This document shows positions 28,138 to 36,938 of a DNA stretch of 64,000 nucleotides, in pieces. Both the position numbers and the translations under genes were made by a program. The notes beneath the pieces were generated by a model, which was given only the letters and a program-made list of their open reading frames with translations, had not been told where the DNA came from and made no database searches. This DNA comes from an uncultured Psychrobacter sp. (GTDB taxonomy: Bacteria > Pseudomonadota > Gammaproteobacteria > Pseudomonadales > Moraxellaceae), in NCBI GenBank assembly GCA_947501045.1, contig CANMUI010000007.1, forward strand, positions 84,480 through 148,479. Reading direction: 5' to 3'. Numbering within the stretch: the first letter of the stretch is position 1; the number at the start of each line of letters is the position of its first letter.

Positions 28138-28202
28138 CTTAAAGTCTCTTTTGGTATTACTCTTTAAGTCAAACAAAGGTTGTTATGCTCAATAAGACAA
28201 AG

Positions 28203-28883
28203 CTAGTCTGTTAACAGATAATCAATGAGTGCAGCAAAATGATCAAAAGTTTTAGTCGGATGAAAGTCGCGAATATCTTGTCCGTAGTTATAGCCATAGG
28301 ATAGACCCAAAGTATCCATATGAGCGTTTTGTCCGGCTAAGATATCGTTCTTGGAGTCGCCAATCATCACCGCTTCGTCTGGGTGGATCGCTAGTTTCTC
28401 ACAAACGTGCAACAGCGGCGCGGGATCAGGTTTTTTAGTCGGCAGACTATCGCCACCCATCACTTCTGCAAACAAGTCCTGCCAGCCAAATGACTGCAAA
28501 ATTTTAGGCACAAAGCGAATGGGTTTATTGGTCACTAGTGCGAGCGTAAAACCTGCATCGCGGAGCTGTTTAAGACCACTATCAACATCGGGGTAGGCTA
28601 TAGTTTTGCTGGTTTCAATATTGCTATAAGCCTCAAGGAATATTTGCTCAGCATAATCGGCTTCTTTAGTTGTCAGATCTCCTGCTGCAACCTCAATTTT
28701 GCCTACCAAAGCGCGCTCAACCAGTACTCTTGAGCCATTACCGACCCACTTTTTTATCGTTTCAAGAGAGTAGGTAGGTAGGCCCAGCTGCTTAAGCATC
28801 GTATTGGTGGCATCAGCCAAATCAGGCACACTATCGATCAAGGTGCCATCAAAATCAAATATTAAAAGCTGTTTATCTTGCAT
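28203..28883 (-). CDS. gph: Phosphoglycolate phosphatase (HAD family)
   Basis: HAD-superfamily hydrolase removing 2-phosphoglycolate, for example after repair of oxidised DNA ends. Nucleophile motif IFDFDGTLIDS (Asp9, Asp11), motif II in VTNKP, the KKPDPAP lysine motif and the GDSKNDILAG acidic motif IV. 226 aa is standard. It lies 66 bp before fhs on the same strand and may be co-transcribed. Confidence 0.9.
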   Translation of the reverse strand: MQDKQLLIFDFDGTLIDSVPDLADATNTMLKQLGLPTYSLETIKKWVGNGSRVLVERALVGKIEVAAGDLTTKEADYAEQIFLEAYSNIETSKTIAYPDVDSGLKQLRDAGFTLALVTNKPIRFVPKILQSFGWQDLFAEVMGGDSLPTKKPDPAPLLHVCEKLAIHPDEAVMIGDSKNDILAGQNAHMDTLGLSYGYNYGQDIRDFHPTKTFDHFAALIDYLLTD

Positions 28884-29016
28884 AAATTATAGGCTCATTA
28901 TTCTAGTTTTAAGTTTAAAAACACTGTTTTTAGCTTCTCATACCTTAGCACAACAATCGTTTGAATCTAGAACCATTTTGGCTATGTTTTTCTAATATCG
29001 ATTTTTCAATATTGAT

Positions 29017-29517
29017 TTAATCAACTTCCTTATAGCGTTCGCGGTGCTCTTTTTTCATTCTCAAATAATCTTTATTTTCGCGGCACAGATCCCATTTAGC
29101 TTTAAATATCCGCGCCGATTCTGCTTTGATAGGGTCTTCCTCCTGACGCGGCAGCTCCTCACGACCATGAGCGCCGCTTTGACCTTTTTTATCATCGGGC
29201 ACAGGCCCTTTGTATTTTTTACCGCCTTTGTGATTGGCGTAACGACGGGCGCGAGTATAGCCCATCTGAATAAACTTGCGTGCCATGTCCGCGCCGACAA
29301 AGTCATCATCATCTAGATAGTCTAAAAACATCTGATAAATTTTCTCGCTACTCTCGGTTGCAATATCAGGGGTCGCAAAGCGCCAGTGCGGCAATATCTC
29401 CGACTTATACGGTTCAACCAATAGCACGCCTTGTTCACCGCGGCCCACCCGATACAGTTCGGGGTGCTTACGCAAATCTAGGTTTTTATAGTCCAAATCA
29501 TAATCAAACTCTCTCAT
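29017..29517 (-). CDS. DUF4385-like hypothetical protein
   Basis: 166 aa from the ATG at 29517, which has GAGGGGA about 8 nt upstream; the GTG/TTG-type extension to 29538 is less likely. Conserved features are FDYDLDYKNLDLRKHPELYRVGRGEQGVLLVEPYK, then RFATPDIA, and a basic second half (ARRYANHKGGKKY, WDLCRENKDYLRMKKEHRERY). This resembles the DUF4385 family of unknown function. It is highly charged, cytosolic, with no membrane segment. Confidence 0.75.
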   Translation of the reverse strand: MREFDYDLDYKNLDLRKHPELYRVGRGEQGVLLVEPYKSEILPHWRFATPDIATESSEKIYQMFLDYLDDDDFVGADMARKFIQMGYTRARRYANHKGGKKYKGPVPDDKKGQSGAHGREELPRQEEDPIKAESARIFKAKWDLCRENKDYLRMKKEHRERYKEVD

Positions 29518-29696
29518 AACGCTTCCCCTCGCTGACATTTATAGCTAGTATACTGAGCGCGCAGGCACAATAAACAGCACAAAAATGTTATTTGGCCGTG
29601 ACAATGAAAGTTTACTATAGCTCAAAACTATCATGTCAAACATGTCAAAAAAATAGGTGCAGCTGTCAGTAAAGATGATAAACAGGATGTCTAGTA

Positions 29697-30050
29697 ATGA
29701 ATAAATTTAATATACAAAAGTCCCTACCATTCTCATTTTCCAATACTACGCTATTGACAATGTTGGGGTTGCTTCTAATCGCTATGTTAAGCATGAGTCA
29801 CGCGCATAGCGCTTGGTTTGAGCGCCTGATACCAAAAGGCGAGACCTATACCGTCGAAGCCGTTGATCGCGATGTAGCGTTTGTCATTGATGATTTTATT
29901 TATGATGCGCGTCAGTTTTGCTATATGGCGGTAGGCGATCGCGTGGTGTTTTTTGAAGGGCGTTACGGCATTGACTACAGAGCTGCGGTGTATAATTTAG
30001 ATGCCAACGAGCGCTGTGAGCTATTACTGCGTGATAGAGTGGAAGGTTAA
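29697..30050 (+). CDS. Small exported protein, unknown
   Basis: 117 aa. Signal peptide with a hydrophobic core LLTMLGLLLIAMLSMSHAHS and probable cleavage at AHS-AW. The mature part (~80 aa) has VDRDVAFVIDDFIYDARQFCYMAVGDRVVFFEG and two Cys (in FCYM and ERCELLL) that could form a periplasmic disulfide. An AGGA site lies 10 nt before the ATG. I do not recognise the family. Confidence 0.65.
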   Translation: MNKFNIQKSLPFSFSNTTLLTMLGLLLIAMLSMSHAHSAWFERLIPKGETYTVEAVDRDVAFVIDDFIYDARQFCYMAVGDRVVFFEGRYGIDYRAAVYNLDANERCELLLRDRVEG

Positions 30051-30114
30051 TTGAACAGATAGCCAAACAGGTATATCTTGAAATATATTTTAAATTCAAA
30101 ACATAAAGATACAG

Positions 30115-30152
30115 ACACAAAAAAGCCCCAAACATTGCTGTTCGAGGCTTTT
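30115..30152 (-). terminator. Terminator of tRNA-Phe
   Basis: Read on the minus strand, a 14-bp stem (AAAAGCCTCGAACA/TGTTTGGGGCTTTT, with two G-U pairs) closes a GCAA tetraloop and is followed by six T. It lies 40 bp past the CCA end of tRNA-Phe. Confidence 0.9.
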
Positions 30153-30191
30153 CACTGTAATTCTAATATAACTAAAATGGGGTCAACGAAA

Positions 30192-30267
30192 TGGTGGCTC
30201 GAGGCAGGATCGAACTGCCGACACACGGATTTTCAATCCGTTGCTCTACCGACTGAGCTATCGAGCC
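30192..30267 (-). tRNA. pheT: tRNA-Phe (GAA)
   Basis: 76 nt with the 3' CCA encoded. Acceptor GGCTCGA pairs with TCGAGCC; the D-arm starts GCTC, the anticodon loop is TTGAAAA (anticodon GAA), and the T-loop is TTCGATC. A strong promoter precedes it and a terminator follows it, so it is a single-gene unit. Confidence 0.97.
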
Positions 30268-30285
30268 GTCTTCGTTGAGGACGCT

Positions 30286-30314
30286 ATTAAACTAAATATA
30301 GGCGCTAGTGTCAA
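30286..30314 (-). promoter_or_regulatory. Promoter of tRNA-Phe
   Basis: On the minus strand: TTGACA (30314-30309), 17-bp spacer, TTTAAT (30291-30286), 18 bp before the first tRNA base. The -35 is perfect and the -10 has one mismatch. Confidence 0.85.
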
Positions 30315-30361
30315 GTCATTTTTATCTTTTATGGCATAAATAATTAAATTCAATCATAAAG

Positions 30362-30784
30362 TTAATCTTTAACCCGTATTAGTTCATAGTCGCTCATAAT
30401 TTGATGAATATCGCGATCAACAGGCACAAACTGACGCACGCCTTTTTTGACCTCAGCATCATAGACCAGCTTAATGAATTTGGCATCTATAGCGCGGCCT
30501 CTATTCTGCGGATGTACGGTTAAATATTGCAAGCGCCGGCTATCTGTTTGCCCGTCATCGAAGCAGCCAACTGCCGCGATAGGCTTATCATTAAACATGC
30601 CCACATACAGGTATTGCCCACGTTTAAAGCCTTGCTTGATAATACTTAATACCTCTTCACCACTCGGCTGGCTATCATCGCTATCATACAAAGCTTGCAA
30701 ACGCTCCGCCAACTCATTCTTACGGGCAGGCTTTTTAATCAGCGGCGCATTTAAATCATTGATGGCGATGGCTTCTAAAGGCAT
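30362..30784 (-). CDS. GNAT-like protein, possibly PanZ/PanM-type acetyl-CoA sensor
   Basis: 140 aa. The ATG at 30784 has TAGGAGC upstream; the longer frame to 30898 is rejected. Acetyl-CoA-binding-fold features are VGMFNDKPIAAVGCF, LQYLTVHPQNRGRAID (Q/RxxGxG/A-like loop) and a preceding NELAERLQALYD. The lengths and the NDKPIAAV...LTVHPQNRG layout resemble PanZ, which promotes PanD maturation; this is a weak match and panD is not in the window. A general acetyltransferase is the alternative. Confidence 0.6.
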   Translation of the reverse strand: MPLEAIAINDLNAPLIKKPARKNELAERLQALYDSDDSQPSGEEVLSIIKQGFKRGQYLYVGMFNDKPIAAVGCFDDGQTDSRRLQYLTVHPQNRGRAIDAKFIKLVYDAEVKKGVRQFVPVDRDIHQIMSDYELIRVKD

Positions 30785-30989
30785 GACAGCTCCTACTTCA
30801 AATCTTGCTATGTTGGAATGAAAGGGCGATTGATAATACTTAAAGCAGTATTTTAACAGAAATAGCGCAAATAAAGACGGGCTTTGCTGTCCTGCCATAG
30901 CCGTTGTAGCGCCATTTTGCTATGATAAGGACATTACTATAACCCTTTAACACCAATACCATATCCACCCTTATTTATAGAGAGTAGCT

Positions 30990-31628
30990 ATGTCTGCCGA
31001 TAATAATCAAACTCAAAATTTAAACCAGTACGGTCGCCCAGCGCGCACCGCCACCGTCGAGCGCAACACCGCTGAGACGCAAATCACGTGTACCGTTAAT
31101 CTTGATGGCACCGGTCAAGGCAAAGTCGATACTGGCGTGCCGTTTTTGGATCATATGATTGATCAGATCAAGCGTCACGGTCTCTTTGATTTAGACATCA
31201 AATGCGTTGGCGATACCTTTATCGACGACCATCATAGTGTGGAAGATACAGGCATTACCTTGGGTCAAGCTTTTAATAAAGCGCTCGGTGATAAAAAAGG
31301 CATCCGTCGTTATGGGCACTTTTATGCGCCGCTTGATGAAGCGTTAACGCGCGCCGTCGTCGATCTCTCAGGTCGTCCTGGTTTGCATATGGACATCCCT
31401 TTTACCCGCTCGCATGTGGGTACCTTTGATGTCGATCTGTTTAGCGAGTTCTTCTACGGTTTCGTCAATCATTCATGGATGACGGTGCATTTGGATAATC
31501 TTAAAGGTAAAAACAGCCATCACCAAATCGAGTCTACCTTTAAAGCCTTTGCCCGCGCCCTGCGTATGGCATGTGAGTATGATGAGCGTGCTTTGAATAC
31601 CTTGCCGTCGACGAAAGAGGCGTTTTAA
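30990..31628 (+). CDS. hisB: Imidazoleglycerol-phosphate dehydratase
   Basis: Histidine-pathway dehydratase of IGP. The manganese-binding HHSVEDTGITLGQA motif and NSHHQIESTFKAFARAL repeat, and DGTGQGKVDTGVPFLDHM near the start, are diagnostic. At 212 aa it is the monofunctional enzyme, without the phosphatase domain of enteric HisB. Overlaps hisH by a TAATG junction (stop and start share one base), so translation is coupled. Confidence 0.97.
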   Translation: MSADNNQTQNLNQYGRPARTATVERNTAETQITCTVNLDGTGQGKVDTGVPFLDHMIDQIKRHGLFDLDIKCVGDTFIDDHHSVEDTGITLGQAFNKALGDKKGIRRYGHFYAPLDEALTRAVVDLSGRPGLHMDIPFTRSHVGTFDVDLFSEFFYGFVNHSWMTVHLDNLKGKNSHHQIESTFKAFARALRMACEYDERALNTLPSTKEAF

Positions 31629-32263
31629 TGACCAAAATTGCACTCTTAGATTATGGCATGGGTAACTTGCATTCGGTAAGCAAAGCGCTTGCCAATGTCG
31701 GCGCAGAGGTGTCCATCACCAATGACCCGAAAGTCGTCTCTAGCTCAGACAAAATCGTCTTCCCTGGTGTCGGTGCGATGCGTGATTGTATGATTGGTAT
31801 GCACGCGGCAGGCATTGATGACGTCGTACGCGATGCTATCTTTAACAAGCCCGTCATGGCGATTTGCGTGGGTATGCAAGCGCTGTTTGAAGAGTCTAGT
31901 GAAAATGGTGGCACCGCTTGTTTGGGTATCCTAGACGGCAACGTAGAAGCCTTTGATCCGACATGGACAGATGAGAAAGGGGCGACCATTAAAGTGCCAC
32001 ACATGGGCTGGAATACGATTACAGATATGGATTTAGCACATCCCTTATGGAATGGTATTGAAGATAATGCGCACTTTTACTTTGTGCACAGCTATTATTG
32101 TGATCCTGCTGATAAATCGCAAACCGCTGCCATTTGTGATTATGGTCAGCCGTTTTGTGCCAGTATTATTAAAGACAATCTATTCGCTACTCAGTTCCAT
32201 CCTGAAAAAAGCCATACTGCAGGCTTGCAGCTGTTGAAGAACTTTGTAGAGTGGGATGTTTAA
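31628..32263 (+). CDS. hisH: Imidazole glycerol phosphate synthase, glutaminase subunit
   Basis: Class I glutamine amidotransferase that feeds ammonia to HisF. GVGAM oxyanion strand region, nucleophile Cys in ICVGMQALFE, and catalytic His/Glu in FHPEKSHTAG are visible. 211 aa. Starts within the hisB stop codon. hisF is not in the window; hisA lies 22 kb away, so the his genes are scattered. Confidence 0.97.
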   Translation: MTKIALLDYGMGNLHSVSKALANVGAEVSITNDPKVVSSSDKIVFPGVGAMRDCMIGMHAAGIDDVVRDAIFNKPVMAICVGMQALFEESSENGGTACLGILDGNVEAFDPTWTDEKGATIKVPHMGWNTITDMDLAHPLWNGIEDNAHFYFVHSYYCDPADKSQTAAICDYGQPFCASIIKDNLFATQFHPEKSHTAGLQLLKNFVEWDV

Positions 32264-32299
32264 ATAAATCTTATTAAGCTAGAAACCTGAGAAGAAGAA

Positions 32300-32680
32300 T
32301 TGGACTTTAATACTTTTAAAATACATATCATTGAGACAACAGGCCTTGCTAAAGATGCTTTGCACATCTATGTTGGTGTTGGCGTCTATCTGTTTTGTCT
32401 GTTTGCGCTGCGCCCTATCATTAAGAAGCAAAGTGTTAGAGGATTTATCGCTCTGATCGTCGTGACTGGCGTGGCTTTACTAGGAGAGTATTTGGATAAC
32501 CGTCATATTATTTTACCAAAAGGTGTCTTTGCATTAAAGATTGTAGACATAAAAGCCAGCATTCATGATCTTATTAATACGTGCTTGCTGCCTTTTATGC
32601 TGTTTGTGGTAAATAAGTGGACAAGGGTTTTTCAGCCTACCAGCTCATCGAGTAAGATGTTAAAAAAATCACGAACTTAA
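32300..32680 (+). CDS. Small membrane protein, VanZ-like fold possible
   Basis: 126 aa beginning with TTG (32300) preceded by GAGAAGAAG; an in-frame TGA at 32288 rules out an earlier start. Three hydrophobic segments: ALHIYVGVGVYLFCLFAL, FIALIVVTGVALLGEYL, LINTCLLPFMLFVV. The arrangement with EYLDNR and IHDLINTCLL resembles VanZ-like proteins, weakly. Unknown function. A 36-bp gap after hisH leaves co-transcription possible. Confidence 0.6.
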   Translation: MDFNTFKIHIIETTGLAKDALHIYVGVGVYLFCLFALRPIIKKQSVRGFIALIVVTGVALLGEYLDNRHIILPKGVFALKIVDIKASIHDLINTCLLPFMLFVVNKWTRVFQPTSSSSKMLKKSRT

Positions 32681-32829
32681 CAACCCAAGCTTTACAAAGC
32701 TTACGAAACATAAAAACTCTTCTCTATTTAACGTCGCTTCCTTTTGTTACTTTGGATTTATAATTTTAGTTATGCAATATAGCTGTTAAATCCACATAGA
32801 TAATAAAAAACATATAAAAAGGAGCCACT

Positions 32830-33762
32830 ATGAATATCCAAAACCTATTAGACAAAGCCAAAGATACTTTAGATAAGGCCAAAGACACCTTGGGTTTAGA
32901 GCCGCAAGAGACTGAGTCAGGCGCTTATATCCCTTCTAAGTCCTCGCTAAAGATAGCCGCACCGAACAAAACCAACTACGATAATACCAAGTACGATAAT
33001 CCCTATACTGGCAATAAGAAAATTATGATGGTCTGTACCGAGCGCCAGTACATGAACATGGTCAATGATAAAAGGTTCGAGACAGGCAATCATCCGGTAG
33101 AGATGATGGTGCCGTTATTACACTTTAAAAAAGCGGGATTTGATGTCGATGTGTTTACGCCAACGGGGAAGCCTGTCAAAGTTGAGCAGTGGGCGATGCC
33201 AGAGGACGATGACGACGTCAAACAAATCTATAGCGAATATGAGTCCAAGCTTAATAACCCAAACAGCATCGCTGACTTCGTCAAAAATGATATGGCAGAT
33301 AGCGATGAATATGCGGCAATCTTTATTCCCGGTGGTCACGGGGCGATGCTTGGCCTACCCGAAGATTATAATCTTGGCGAATTGCTACGTTGGGGTTATG
33401 ACAATGATTTATTCACCTTAGCGATTTGTCATGGGCCTGCGGCTTTATTGGCGGCTGACCTAAATAGCCCTGACAGCTCTGACAATGACAGCAACTCTGA
33501 GCGCGACTTTATCTTTAAAGGCTACAAGATGGTCGCATTTCCGACCGCGATGGATAAGCAAATGCCTAAGATCGGTTATCTACCTGGACCAATGCCGTGG
33601 TATTTTGCGGAGAAGTTAGAAGATTTAGGCGTTACTATCGATAATAAACTGGCATCTGGACAGACCCATCAAGATAGAAAACTGATCTCAGGTGATGGGC
33701 CTCTAGCGGCGAATGACTTTGGTAAAATGAGTGCTAAGGCTTTGCTAAAAGAGCTTAATTAA
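32830..33762 (+). CDS. hchA: Protein/glyoxal deglycase HchA (Hsp31)
   Basis: DJ-1/PfpI superfamily chaperone and glyoxalase III, cytosolic. Strong match to HchA: FETGNHPVEMMVPLLHFKKAGF, EYAAIFIPGGHGAMLGLPE, the nucleophile in LAICHGPAALL, TAMDKQMPKIGYLPGPMPWYF and HQDRKLISGDGPLAANDFGK. 310 aa; the N-terminus carries an unusual repeated LDKAKDT motif (a 21-bp tandem repeat at about 32848-32889), absent from E. coli HchA as I know it. GGAGCC precedes the ATG. Confidence 0.95.
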   Translation: MNIQNLLDKAKDTLDKAKDTLGLEPQETESGAYIPSKSSLKIAAPNKTNYDNTKYDNPYTGNKKIMMVCTERQYMNMVNDKRFETGNHPVEMMVPLLHFKKAGFDVDVFTPTGKPVKVEQWAMPEDDDDVKQIYSEYESKLNNPNSIADFVKNDMADSDEYAAIFIPGGHGAMLGLPEDYNLGELLRWGYDNDLFTLAICHGPAALLAADLNSPDSSDNDSNSERDFIFKGYKMVAFPTAMDKQMPKIGYLPGPMPWYFAEKLEDLGVTIDNKLASGQTHQDRKLISGDGPLAANDFGKMSAKALLKELN

Positions 33763-33821
33763 AAACGTTTTGATATAACCATTTCTAAATAGGATGAGCA
33801 CAAGCTATCTACACTAATTAC

Positions 33822-33901
33822 GTACTGCTGGGATGAATTTTGCGCAGCCTCTGGAGTGATGAAGTCGCACAGCAAGCAAGGAAAATTTATACCAGCAGTA
33901 C
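33822..33901 (+). repeat. Interspersed palindromic element, copy C
   Basis: 80 bp; arms GTACTGCTGGGATGAATTTT and AAAATTTATACCAGCAGTAC pair at 18 of 20 positions. The interior is GCGCAGCCTC...GCACAGCAAGCAAGG. Opposite orientation to copies A and B. Between hchA and avtA (convergent). Confidence 0.88.
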
Positions 33902-33942
33902 TTTAACAATTTTAGATTGAGTCAGCTGTATGTTTACTCCAT

Positions 33943-33975
33943 AAAAAAACGGACTATTCATTAGTCCGTTTTTTG
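33943..33975. terminator. Bidirectional terminator hchA/avtA
   Basis: AAAAAACGGACTA/TAGTCCGTTTTTT with a TTCAT loop; A- and T-runs on both sides serve both convergent genes. Confidence 0.93.
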
Positions 33976-33994
33976 TTTTTAAGAGTAAAGGGTT

Positions 33995-35350
33995 TTACTT
34001 AGCCTTATCATATAACCCACGCACCACCTCACCAATCACCGCAATCCCTTTCTCCAAAGTGTCTTCATCCGCGGCAATACTCATACGAATACACTCATGC
34101 GCGTGTTTGTAGTCGCTAACATCAATACCCGGGAAAAAGTATTCACTCGGTACGATAAGGGTACCTTTTTCTTTTAAGATCTCATATAGCTCAGAGGTAC
34201 TAATCGGTAAATCCTTAAACCACAACCACAAAAATATCGCACCTTCAGGTTTATGAATCGATAGCGGATAATCGCCTAATTCTTGCTTAAGTAGCGCAAC
34301 CGCAGTTTTGGCTTGCTGCTGATAAAACGGCTTAATATCATTATCAGATAAGTCTTTAATCGCATCGTTTTTCATCAGTGGCGTAGCAATAGAAGCCCCA
34401 AAACGTGTGGGCGAGAGATTAACCACCGCATTCATCGCGCTGACCGCTTCGATCACCTCAGGCGCGGCAACGATAATACCGGTACGCACTCCCGGTAAGC
34501 CGATTTTCGACAGGCTAAAACAAAGAATGGTATTGTCATCCCAACTAAGGGTGACGTCTGAATAAATAATATTAGGGAAGGGCATACCATAAGCATTATC
34601 GATAATCAGCGGTACCTCATAGCGCTTAGCAATCTCCGCCAAATGTGCCATTTCCTCATCGGTCAATACGTTACCCGTCGGATTGGTCGGACGCGAACAA
34701 CAAATCGCGCCAATACGACCTTCCTTTAACGCTGGCAAGTTCTCTAACGCCTCAAAATCCACCCGATATTTAAAGAATCCTGCCTCGCCATCATGCGCGA
34801 TATCATCGATATGCGGCAACACCGCCATAAAATGCTGACCTTCGACATGCACATCGCTATAGCCGATATACTCAGGCGCAAGCGGTAACAAAATGGACTT
34901 ATCTATCGACTTATTGTCTTTATCTTGACTGGACTCATCAAGCTCATCATCAACGAAGGCCCCGCCAAACAAGTTAAACAAATAGAAAAAAGCATTTTGC
35001 GAGCCATTGGTCAGTGCGATATTTTCTGCCGTCAAATCCCAATCATAATGACGATTAAAGAAGCCTACCAAGGCATCGATAAAAGCGGCATCGCCCTGCG
35101 GGTTGGAGTAATTCGCCATGCTACTCGTCGCCGTACTATTGGTCTCATCGCTATTATTGAAGCTACCATCATTACCCAGCACTTGATACGTCTCTAAAAA
35201 CAACTCATTCACCGCGTCAATCCGCGCTGGATTACCACCGCCCAGCATGTTGACCGGCTCATCGCTTTTGAGCGCATCGCCCAAATCATCCATCAATTGC
35301 GAGATGCCCGTAGGCTGAATAAACTTTTGACCAAACTTGGAGAATTTCAT
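33995..35350 (-). CDS. avtA: Valine-pyruvate aminotransferase
   Basis: Class I PLP aminotransferase making alanine from valine-derived amino groups. Full-length AvtA features: MKFSKFGQKFIQPTGISQLMDDLG, NMLGGGNPA, the LTNGSQNAFFYLFNLF region, NPTGNVL, and the PLP lysine in SLSKIGLPGVR. 451 aa, slightly longer than the ~417 of E. coli because of inserts around residues 85-95 and 140. Ordinary start ATG at 35350. Confidence 0.93.
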   Translation of the reverse strand: MKFSKFGQKFIQPTGISQLMDDLGDALKSDEPVNMLGGGNPARIDAVNELFLETYQVLGNDGSFNNSDETNSTATSSMANYSNPQGDAAFIDALVGFFNRHYDWDLTAENIALTNGSQNAFFYLFNLFGGAFVDDELDESSQDKDNKSIDKSILLPLAPEYIGYSDVHVEGQHFMAVLPHIDDIAHDGEAGFFKYRVDFEALENLPALKEGRIGAICCSRPTNPTGNVLTDEEMAHLAEIAKRYEVPLIIDNAYGMPFPNIIYSDVTLSWDDNTILCFSLSKIGLPGVRTGIIVAAPEVIEAVSAMNAVVNLSPTRFGASIATPLMKNDAIKDLSDNDIKPFYQQQAKTAVALLKQELGDYPLSIHKPEGAIFLWLWFKDLPISTSELYEILKEKGTLIVPSEYFFPGIDVSDYKHAHECIRMSIAADEDTLEKGIAVIGEVVRGLYDKAK

Positions 35351-35572
35351 AAGGTTACCGTGAGGTTGTCAGTATTTGATTATGTGAGTGTGTTTGTAAG
35401 TGTGAGTATTAGCGTGGCGTTAGTATAGCAAATGCTAGCTTTGATGTGCGCCTTGTCAAGCGCTGATCGCCGTTTATCTTTCGTATATTTAAGCCACAAA
35501 TAAACCAAAAAACGCCCTCTATATCCATAGCGAGCGTTTCAGTTTGCGGTTTTAGAGATTGGGGTTTTGGAG

Positions 35573-35715
35573 CTAACCCTGCTTTTTGCTTGTAGTTGGC
35601 AGTCTGCTGCGCACAGCACCTAGGCACAGCAGCGTTCCAACGTCCGAGCGACCACTCCTGTGCAAGGTGCTGTAAGCGCCACAGCCCGCCAAGCTACCGC
35701 TGCAATCAGGGCTAA
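35573..35715. repeat. MITE-like imperfect palindromic element
   Basis: Two arms of about 50 bp (35573-35621 and 35665-35715) are imperfect inverted repeats around a 43-bp centre. The inner ends ACAGCACCT (35613-35621) and AGGTGCTGT (35665-35673) are perfect complements. The element is GC-rich in an AT-rich area. No transposase is present. Confidence 0.5.
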
Positions 35716-35778
35716 AAAGCCTTATTATAGCAAGGTTTATTAAGATAATTAAAACTTTGTCCCGAATTTGGACGGTGA

Positions 35779-35795
35779 GGTGCGCCCAGCGCACC
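35779..35795. repeat. 17-bp GC palindrome, copy 1
   Basis: GGTGCGCCCAGCGCACC: 7-bp arms. A near-identical copy lies at 63707-63723 (one base different in the centre). Confidence 0.65.
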
Positions 35796-35872
35796 CTAAA
35801 GCTCTTATTAATTTTAAATAAAATCTGATGGGTTACGCTATCGCTAACTTACCCAAGGCTTTCTAAAGTTAG

Positions 35873-36190
35873 CTACAATCTTTGTCCAGTATATCTGTGC
35901 ATATCACCGTCAGGATAAAAAACGTATATATAGCTCCTTTCTAGATACTCATTAATTCCTAAAGAGTGGTCTGAAGACATAACAATTTTCTTCGCTTCAT
36001 TTAGTCTCTGTTCTATATAGTTCAAAGTATAATTAGCATCACCTGATATTCTATACTTGACGGTGATACATTCAGAAATAACTGTTAGGTGGAGGACTTC
36101 TAAGGGAGTAGTTAGATTTTTATGAGTCTCTTCAATTCTGTTAATCTCGAAGTTTTGTATTTCACCTGAATTATAATGTAATTTACCCAT
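35873..36190 (-). CDS. Hypothetical small protein 1 of accessory cluster
   Basis: 105 aa, beta-rich and Tyr-rich with no membrane segment (TTPLEVLHLTVISECITVKYRISG, YLERSYIYVFYPDGDMHRYTGQRL). AGGAT lies about 11 nt before the ATG. Family not recognised. It is the last gene of the AT-rich minus-strand cluster. Confidence 0.6.
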   Translation of the reverse strand: MGKLHYNSGEIQNFEINRIEETHKNLTTPLEVLHLTVISECITVKYRISGDANYTLNYIEQRLNEAKKIVMSSDHSLGINEYLERSYIYVFYPDGDMHRYTGQRL

Positions 36191-36293
36191 AAGAAATCTA
36201 TCCTGTTGATATTCAAATTAGAAATAAGCTATGTTTTAATAATGTAAGAAAATTGAATCGTCAGTCTAAAAATAGAACTTATTAATGGTGACT

Positions 36294-36890
36294 TTAATTA
36301 TCCGCGTAATTTCTTAAGATTTCTTGAGCTGTTCTTTGCCTAGCGGGGTCAATTGCAAAGCAAACGCTTAGCTCATTTCTATCAATAATTAAATTATAAA
36401 GGTCTTCAATAATAATACGAGCTTTGTTGGAATTATATATAGTTCGATTCCCTGTATTCGCTAGATGAGAAGGATATAATCTATTAGGATCTTTTGAATC
36501 TGCTCTACTTAGAGAGTTTACCATTACTATTTTTTGCAAGTTACTTTTATCATGGATTTGGCTAGGTATGCTTTCACCTAGTTGTCTTTTAAAACCCTGT
36601 ATTACATTACCTAACCCATCACCATAAGGTATTCTGAAAAACTCTCTAAAAGATTTGACGTCCAAACTAACAAAACCTCTAGTGTTAGCATGAATTTGGT
36701 AATGACGATTTAAGTCATCAATATCAACAAAATCTAATTTAACCAATGAATATTCAGGCTTATGTTCATTCTCGCCGTATAACTCTACTATCACAACATA
36801 ATCGTAGTTATTAAATTGAAAATTAAAAGCGTCAATAGCCCAGTCATTATCTTCCATAACACTTTTAAGAAGCCTTAAGTTTGAAAGCAT
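36294..36890 (-). CDS. Hypothetical protein 2 of accessory cluster
   Basis: 198 aa, soluble, no signal. Visible features: AFNFQFNNYDYVVIVELYGENE, HYQIHANTRGFVSLDVKSFREFFRIPYGDGLGN, RLYPSHLANTGNRTIYNSNKARI. It may belong to the DUF6037 group (weak recollection). AAGGAA precedes the ATG. Base composition is AT-richer than the flanking metabolic genes, suggesting transfer. Confidence 0.6.
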   Translation of the reverse strand: MLSNLRLLKSVMEDNDWAIDAFNFQFNNYDYVVIVELYGENEHKPEYSLVKLDFVDIDDLNRHYQIHANTRGFVSLDVKSFREFFRIPYGDGLGNVIQGFKRQLGESIPSQIHDKSNLQKIVMVNSLSRADSKDPNRLYPSHLANTGNRTIYNSNKARIIIEDLYNLIIDRNELSVCFAIDPARQRTAQEILRNYADN

Positions 36891-36938
36891 AACAATTCCT
36901 TTTTTTCATTGTAAACGTAGCAACAAAACAAATAATAT

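Larger units (their letters stand above)
35351..35872. other. Intergenic region with palindromic elements (522 bp)
   Basis: Several short open frames here overlap repeats and lack coding character, so I do not call them. The region contains the MITE-like element (35573-35715) and a GC-rich 17-bp palindrome (35779-35795). It marks the left border of the small-gene island. Confidence 0.55.

Noticed and set aside
35409..35794. Two open frames in the repeat region after avtA
   Set aside because: They run through palindromic elements, have no ribosome site and show no protein-like composition.
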